Positions 43,298 to 47,703 of a stretch of 47,703 nt of DNA are shown here, piece after piece; position 1 is the first letter of the stretch, and each line of letters opens with the position of its first letter. The notes beneath the pieces were generated by a model. That model was not told where the DNA came from. It did no database searches and saw only the letters and a program-made list of their open reading frames with translations. The position numbers and the translations under genes are program-made. Origin of the DNA: Flavobacteriales bacterium (GTDB lineage: Bacteria; Bacteroidota; Bacteroidia; Flavobacteriales_D; UBA2798); the NCBI GenBank assembly GCA_019694795.1, contig JAIBBF010000023.1, positions 1-47,703 of the forward strand, read 5' to 3'.

Positions 43298-45654
43298 GGT
43301 GGATGAATACTTTACTATTAGCATTATGCTCCCTCTTTGCGTTGGCACAAACAGGAGAAATTGAAAAGCTGGAAAAGAAATTAAAAGCGGCCAAAACAGA
43401 AAAAGAGAAATTAGAAATCAGCGTTACGCTTTCTAAAACCTGGCTGATGGTTGATTTCGACAAAGGAAAAAAAATGGCCGAGACCGGTTATCAGACTGCC
43501 ATAAAAATTAAAAACAAAGATTTAGAAGGTCAGTTTTTAAATGTCCTGGCCATAGTAGAAATGTATTCGGGAAATACCGATTCTGCGTTTGTTCTTTTTA
43601 GAAAAGGGATTTCGACTTCCCGCATTGCAAAAAACAAATTAACCGAAGAAAAGATTTATGCCAACATGGGTAGTCTTTTCGAATTTATAGGAGAATACGA
43701 TAGCGCATTTTATTATTTCGACCGATCATTAAAAATGTCGATCGCCCGAAAGGATACGGTTTACATTGCAGACACCTATAATAGCATTGGATTATCCTAT
43801 TCCAATATTGGACAATTCGATTCTTCCTACACCTACCTTCAGCGATCCTATCAGTTGTACCAGTTGATCGGGAAAAAAGAAGGAATGGCAGATGCAACTT
43901 TTAATATTGCCAACATCTATTTTTACCAGAACAAATTCAATAAATCACTCGACCTGTTTATTGAGGCTCGCGATATTTACGACAGCTTACATGTAGAAAA
44001 TAAAGCTTCGCAAGCAAGGATGAACATTGCACAAATCATGTTCAATTCCAAAAAGTATGAAGATGCACGAAGAGAACTTTATGTCATTCTTCCTGTTTTT
44101 AAACGCTCCGAAAACAACCATGATCTGGGGAATGTCCATTTCATTCTTGCCAACACGTTCGAAGAAGAACAACAATACGATAGTGCCAGCTTCCATTATC
44201 AGAAAGCACAGGAAGCTTTCCGGAAAGCAGAAGATAAAAACGGATTGGGATCGGCATTATCCTCCATGGGTATTATGCTCTTGCACCAGGGGAAAACGGA
44301 TGAAGCAATTGTGTTTTTTAAGGACGCATTAAAAAATAAAATTCAGGCGCAGGACCCCGAAGGAATGGGAGCAATACATAATGGATTATCCGAAGCCTAC
44401 CAACGCAAAAAACAATTTGATTTAGCCTTGTATCATTGTTTGGAAGGAATAGGATACCTGGAAAAAACGGGAGCAAAAGGCGGACTATCTCAAATGTATC
44501 TCCGGGCGGCGGATTTGAGTCAGGAACAAGGAAATTTTGCGAATGCTTACGGTTATATCCGGAAACATTTAAGTCTTAGAGATTCACTGGAAAGTGAAGA
44601 AGACCGAAATGCATTAGCAAAACTGGAAGCGCAATACAACACCAAAGAAGAAAAAAATAAAAACGAATTATTGCGTCAACAAAATCTCGCTAAGGATGCA
44701 GAAATAAAACTGAAAGATGAAGAGGAACATAAAAAGAACATTCTTCTTTATGGTGCATTAACCATTGTTTTGTTATTTGTTGTGTTACTCAGCATTATTA
44801 TCCGCGCCAACCGGCAGCGAAAACGAGCGAATGAAATTCTGGCCATTCGCAACGAAGAAATTATACGTCAAAACACCAACATCCTGCTTCAAAAAGATAT
44901 TATTGAAGAAAAACAAAAAGAAATTACCGATTCCATCAATTATGCAAAACGAATTCAGTTTACGCTTTTAGCACATGATGCATTGATGAAGGAGCACTTG
45001 CCTGAACATTTTGTTTTATTTCTGCCTAAGGACATTGTATCGGGTGATTTTTACTGGGCAACACATACTGAAAATGGAAAATTCTTTATGGCCGTTTGCG
45101 ACAGTACCGGACATGGCGTTCCCGGAGCTTTTATGTCGCTGCTTAATATCTCATTTCTCAATGAGGCCATCAATGAAAAACACATCCACGATCCCGGTAA
45201 AATACTGGATCATGCAAGAGCTAATCTGATTGAACATATTTCACAACAGGGACAAAAAGATGGAATGGATGGCGTTGTTTTTTGTTGGGATAAAAAGAAC
45301 CTGATCTATTCCGCCGCACACAATAATCCAATAATCGTGCGACAGGGAGAAATTATTGAACTAGCCGCAGATAAAATGCCGGTTGGAATGGGCGAACGCG
45401 AAGATCCGTTTAGCACTCATTCACCCGAATTGAAAAAGGGCGACATGATTTATTTCTTTACCGATGGATTTGCCGATCAGTTTGGTGGACCAAAAGGGAA
45501 AAAGTTCAAATACTCCAATTTCTATCAGTTACTCGCTTCCAATGCAGAACTCTCCTGCACCGAACAAAGCCAAAAACTGGAGCATGAATTTAAGTCCTGG
45601 AAAGGTGACCTGGAACAAATTGATGATGTTTGTGTACTCGGAATGAGAATATAA
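43294..45654 (+). CDS. TPR-containing SpoIIE-type PP2C phosphatase
   Basis: 786 residues. Signal peptide (NTLLLALCSLFALAQ), then about eight tetratricopeptide repeats to residue 440 (IYANMGSLFEFIGEYDSAFYYF, TYNSIGLSYSNIGQFDSSYTYL, ..), coiled-coil, one membrane segment (ILLYGALTIVLLFVVLLSIII), another coiled-coil and a C-terminal SpoIIE domain with DIVSGDFYWAT, AVCDSTGHGVPGAFMS and DDVCVLGMRI. These carry the metal-binding Asps. It is probably a transmembrane sensor whose phosphatase acts on an anti-anti-sigma-type protein, none of which is in the window. Overlaps the channel gene by 4 bp. Confidence 0.93.
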   Translation: MRWMNTLLLALCSLFALAQTGEIEKLEKKLKAAKTEKEKLEISVTLSKTWLMVDFDKGKKMAETGYQTAIKIKNKDLEGQFLNVLAIVEMYSGNTDSAFVLFRKGISTSRIAKNKLTEEKIYANMGSLFEFIGEYDSAFYYFDRSLKMSIARKDTVYIADTYNSIGLSYSNIGQFDSSYTYLQRSYQLYQLIGKKEGMADATFNIANIYFYQNKFNKSLDLFIEARDIYDSLHVENKASQARMNIAQIMFNSKKYEDARRELYVILPVFKRSENNHDLGNVHFILANTFEEEQQYDSASFHYQKAQEAFRKAEDKNGLGSALSSMGIMLLHQGKTDEAIVFFKDALKNKIQAQDPEGMGAIHNGLSEAYQRKKQFDLALYHCLEGIGYLEKTGAKGGLSQMYLRAADLSQEQGNFANAYGYIRKHLSLRDSLESEEDRNALAKLEAQYNTKEEKNKNELLRQQNLAKDAEIKLKDEEEHKKNILLYGALTIVLLFVVLLSIIIRANRQRKRANEILAIRNEEIIRQNTNILLQKDIIEEKQKEITDSINYAKRIQFTLLAHDALMKEHLPEHFVLFLPKDIVSGDFYWATHTENGKFFMAVCDSTGHGVPGAFMSLLNISFLNEAINEKHIHDPGKILDHARANLIEHISQQGQKDGMDGVVFCWDKKNLIYSAAHNNPIIVRQGEIIELAADKMPVGMGEREDPFSTHSPELKKGDMIYFFTDGFADQFGGPKGKKFKYSNFYQLLASNAELSCTEQSQKLEHEFKSWKGDLEQIDDVCVLGMRI

Positions 45655-45694
45655 TCATCTGATTTTCAATATGTAAAAATTATTTTGCTCTTCG

Positions 45695-45725
45695 CTGTAA
45701 CAAGTGACTCACTTGTTCGTCCTAC
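45695..45725 (+). promoter_or_regulatory. ECF-type promoter of the sigma gene
   Basis: CTGTAACA (45695-45702), a 15-nt spacer and CGTCCTAC (45718-45725). The GTAAC and CGTC elements are of the ECF type. Spacer and elements match the promoter at 47516. The spacer here also holds a 7-bp inverted repeat ACAAGTG-ACT-CACTTGT that the other copy lacks. Confidence 0.75.
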
Positions 45726-45740
45726 CTTTAACGTTGCAAA

Positions 45741-46226
45741 ATGACTACTTCGGAATACAATAAAAGTGTAGATCAGTTTTCGGACAATCTCTATCGCTTC
45801 GCCCTCAAGAATCTGAGAGATGATGATAAGGCGAAAGATATTGTTCAGGAAACGTTTATGCGCTTGTGGACGAAAGTAGAAGATGTTTCTTTTGAAAAGG
45901 TAAAGTCCTATCTCTTCACAAGCTGTTACCATGCGATCGTGGATTTAAGTCGCCGCGAAAAAAAGCAAGGTGAATACAATGAGACCACCGTTAGGAGAAT
46001 GGGTCACAATGAACAGTATTCCGATCTAAAAGAAATATTAAATGAAGCCTTAACCCGATTACCGGAAATTCAGCGTTCGGTAATTATGCTTCGCGATTAT
46101 GAAGGATACAGTTATGAGGAGATTGGTGAGATTACCGGATTAAATGAATCGCAGGTAAAAGTTTACATCTTCAGAGCAAGAAAATTTTTAAAGGATTACA
46201 TCGGATCCATGGAAAGTGTGATATAA
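45741..46226 (+). CDS. ECF-family RNA polymerase sigma factor
   Basis: 161 residues. Region 2 has YRFALKNLRDDDKAKDIVQETFMRLW and the region 2.4-like VKSYLFTSCYHAIVDLSRRE; region 4 is LTRLPEIQRSVIMLRDYEGYSYEEIGEITGLNESQVKVYIFRARKFL, a clear helix-turn-helix. Directs transcription in response to a signal held by the membrane protein encoded just after it (start codon directly after its stop). It is likely self-regulated, since an ECF-type promoter precedes the gene. Confidence 0.95.
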   Translation: MTTSEYNKSVDQFSDNLYRFALKNLRDDDKAKDIVQETFMRLWTKVEDVSFEKVKSYLFTSCYHAIVDLSRREKKQGEYNETTVRRMGHNEQYSDLKEILNEALTRLPEIQRSVIMLRDYEGYSYEEIGEITGLNESQVKVYIFRARKFLKDYIGSMESVI

Positions 46227-47507
46227 ATGGAAATCAACAGAAACAATTACGAAGCTTGGTTCCTCGATTATATAGAGGGAAATCTTTCTACGGAAAGAGA
46301 AGCAATGCTTTTGTTGTTTCTGGAGCATAATCCGGATTTAAAACAGGAACTCGAAGGCTTTGAAATGATTTCACTGAGCGATGATCAACCTTCATTTGAA
46401 TTAAAAGATACCCTGAAAAAAACCGATGAAAAAACACTGGAACGTTTTGAATCTTTAAGCATCGGCTCCCTTGAAAATATAAATTCGGCTGAAGAAAGCG
46501 ATGAGTTAAACCGCATGCTCAAAGAAATGCCGGCACTGGAAAAGGAACTTCTTCAATTTTATAAAACAAAAATCCAGGCTGAATCAGTTTCTCTTGATGA
46601 AAAAGAATTGTATTTAAAAAATACATCCTTATTTCAATCCGCCGCTTCCAATCGCGATTTATTAATTATTGGTTTTCTCGAGGGGTGGTTTACAGAATCG
46701 GAAAACAAAAAAATTGAAAAACACTGTAAAGAAAACACTGAGCTCGGTGCATTACTTAGTGCTTATTCCAAAACCAAACTATCGAAAGAAGAAGTAGTTT
46801 TTTCAGATAAAAATTCGCTGTATAAAAAAGAAGGAAAAATTGTTGTATTCCAGCGGTCCACCCTTTACAGAATTTTTGCCGCTGCTGCGGTGGTTACCTT
46901 AATCTTCACACTGTGGCCGAAGCAGGATGAATATAAAAATGAACTTTCTGCTCAAAAGAAAAACAACACCATTCCAGCGGAAGACAACAGAGACTCCCTC
47001 CCAATGAATACCACTGAATGGTCGACCGAAAACAATCAGTTTGCCGAAAGCAATAGTATTCGTTCTAAACAGAATCCGATCAATAAACAACAGCATGTTG
47101 CCGTTAATGAAAATCCGATTCAGGAAATTGCCAACGAAGACCGGAAAGAATTGAAGGATACAATTATTACTACACATTCACCACAGGAAAATGTTGCCCA
47201 ACAAAATAATCCGAAAGACAGTGCTGCGGTAAACGTGCAACAAACAACCGAAGATCTGGCCCTCCAAAACAATGCGAATTCAAACGATGAGTTCATGAGT
47301 GTTGGAGAATACCTGAAGAAAAAAACGAATGAAAAATTATTCGGTAAAGAAGAGGTGAATAAAAACGATGTTCAACAAAGCATCAGCAATACCGCCTCTA
47401 AAATTACAGGAACCAATGTTGCCTTTGCTTCAAATGCGGGCGACGAATACAAAGAGACCTATTTCGAGATCGGAAAATTCTCTTTTCAGCGAAAAACAAA
47501 AAAATAA
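46227..47507 (+). CDS. Membrane anti-sigma-like protein with three internal repeats
   Basis: 426 residues, starting directly after the sigma factor stop codon. The N-terminal 200 residues hold three divergent copies of one repeat (about 10-66, 74-133, 144-201), for example WFLDYIEGNLST..NPDLKQEL, then LNRMLKEMPALEKELLQFYKTK and IIGFLEGWFTES..NTELGALLSAYSKTK. One membrane segment follows (LYRIFAAAAVVTLIFTLW, 213-230), then an Asn/Gln/Lys-rich extracytoplasmic stretch and a short ordered end. No zinc-binding anti-sigma motif is seen. Role as the anti-sigma is inferred from position and topology. Confidence 0.7.
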   Translation: MEINRNNYEAWFLDYIEGNLSTEREAMLLLFLEHNPDLKQELEGFEMISLSDDQPSFELKDTLKKTDEKTLERFESLSIGSLENINSAEESDELNRMLKEMPALEKELLQFYKTKIQAESVSLDEKELYLKNTSLFQSAASNRDLLIIGFLEGWFTESENKKIEKHCKENTELGALLSAYSKTKLSKEEVVFSDKNSLYKKEGKIVVFQRSTLYRIFAAAAVVTLIFTLWPKQDEYKNELSAQKKNNTIPAEDNRDSLPMNTTEWSTENNQFAESNSIRSKQNPINKQQHVAVNENPIQEIANEDRKELKDTIITTHSPQENVAQQNNPKDSAAVNVQQTTEDLALQNNANSNDEFMSVGEYLKKKTNEKLFGKEEVNKNDVQQSISNTASKITGTNVAFASNAGDEYKETYFEIGKFSFQRKTKK

Positions 47508-47515
47508 TTTTTTGG

Positions 47516-47546
47516 CTGTAACATCTCAGGGACTTGTTCGTCCTAC
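47516..47546 (+). promoter_or_regulatory. ECF-type promoter of the gene at 47612
   Basis: CTGTAACA (47516-47523), a 15-nt spacer and CGTCCTAC (47539-47546), with ACTTGTT in the spacer exactly as in the promoter at 45695. It lies 65 nt before the next start codon. Confidence 0.75.
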
Positions 47547-47580
47547 ATTAAAACAAACGAAATCTCTTTTGAAACGATAC

Positions 47581-47594
47581 GACGAGAAATCGTC
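47581..47594 (+). other. Short 5' UTR hairpin with GAAA loop
   Basis: GACGA-GAAA-TCGTC, a 5-bp stem with a GNRA-type tetraloop, 18 nt before ATG 47612. No T-run, so it is not a terminator; it may affect mRNA stability or be chance. Confidence 0.3.
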
Positions 47595-47611
47595 ACTAAA
47601 AAACGAACACC

Positions 47612-47703
47612 ATGAAAACGAAAAACACATTTGCCACTTTAGTTATGAGCTGTCTGAGTGTGATGGCAATGGCACAGGAAGTACCAACTCCACCCGAACC
47701 GCC
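47612..47703 (+). CDS. Start of a secreted protein gene, 3' end missing
   Basis: First 30 codons only. A signal peptide (MKTKNTFATLVMSCLSVMAMAQ) is followed by EVPTPPEP, a Pro-rich start. The gene runs off the window. The ECF-type promoter upstream makes it a probable target of the sigma factor at 45741. Function cannot be stated from this part. Confidence 0.6.
   Translation, partial: MKTKNTFATLVMSCLSVMAMAQEVPTPPEP

Overview
The window is a chromosomal segment of an AT-rich member of the Bacteroidota, probably near Flavobacteriales or related marine/freshwater lineages. Evidence: a C-terminal type IX secretion sorting domain on a secreted metalloprotease; many lipoproteins and barrel-like outer membrane proteins; TPR-containing histidine kinase and SpoIIE-type phosphatase; DUF-only membrane proteins next to purD; and promoters of the Bacteroidota form TTG-N18..20-TAnnTTTG. 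I saw no rRNA, tRNA, CRISPR array, phage or insertion sequence. Genes are dense; every intergenic gap is under about 210 bp. Both edges cut a gene (kdsD at the left, a secreted protein at the right).

Layout: (1) 1-1.9 kb, end of kdsD, then kdsA (KDO synthesis) and an SRPBCC protein. (2) 1.9-4.6 kb, minus-strand cluster: Ig-like lipoprotein, free-methionine-(R)-sulfoxide reductase, outer membrane protein. (3) 4.7-8.9 kb, polA, then an unrecognised lipoprotein/secreted protein pair. (4) 9-15.5 kb, minus strand: small membrane protein with a His/Glu-rich tail, T9SS M43-like metalloprotease, SDR oxidoreductase, RCK potassium-channel regulator, cystathionine gamma-synthase-type enzyme, flippase-like membrane protein. 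(5) 15.6-18.9 kb, plus strand: ArsC/Spx-like protein, DMT transporter, yicC-gmk-nadD. (6) 18.9-28.4 kb, mostly minus: lipoprotein-YqaE fusion, purQ, two small-family membrane proteins, purD, outer membrane protein, two-component system, acyl-CoA carboxylase beta subunit. (7) 28.5-32.2 kb, plus: DUF3108 protein, M23 peptidase coupled to a second metzincin. (8) 32.2-35.7 kb, minus: cysS, MORN-type repeat protein, threonine dehydrogenase. (9) 35.8-39.5 kb, plus: trhO, then hmgA-hppD for tyrosine breakdown through homogentisate. (10) 39.6-45.7 kb, plus: tightly coupled small secreted protein, MORN lipoprotein, dnaG, MscS channel, TPR-SpoIIE phosphatase. (11) 45.7-47.7 kb, plus: ECF sigma factor, membrane anti-sigma-like protein, and the start of a secreted target gene.

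Most genes are ordinary housekeeping or envelope genes of this phylum. The most informative non-coding signal is a pair of near-identical promoters, one before the ECF sigma gene and one before the gene after its anti-sigma partner, with the same 15-nt spacing; this points to an autoregulated sigma circuit with a local secreted target. Other points of interest are a short ORF plus hairpin between a strong promoter and hmgA, an EF-hand-like loop in the flippase-like protein, and a threefold repeat in the anti-sigma-like protein. I found no convincing new defence or mobile system.
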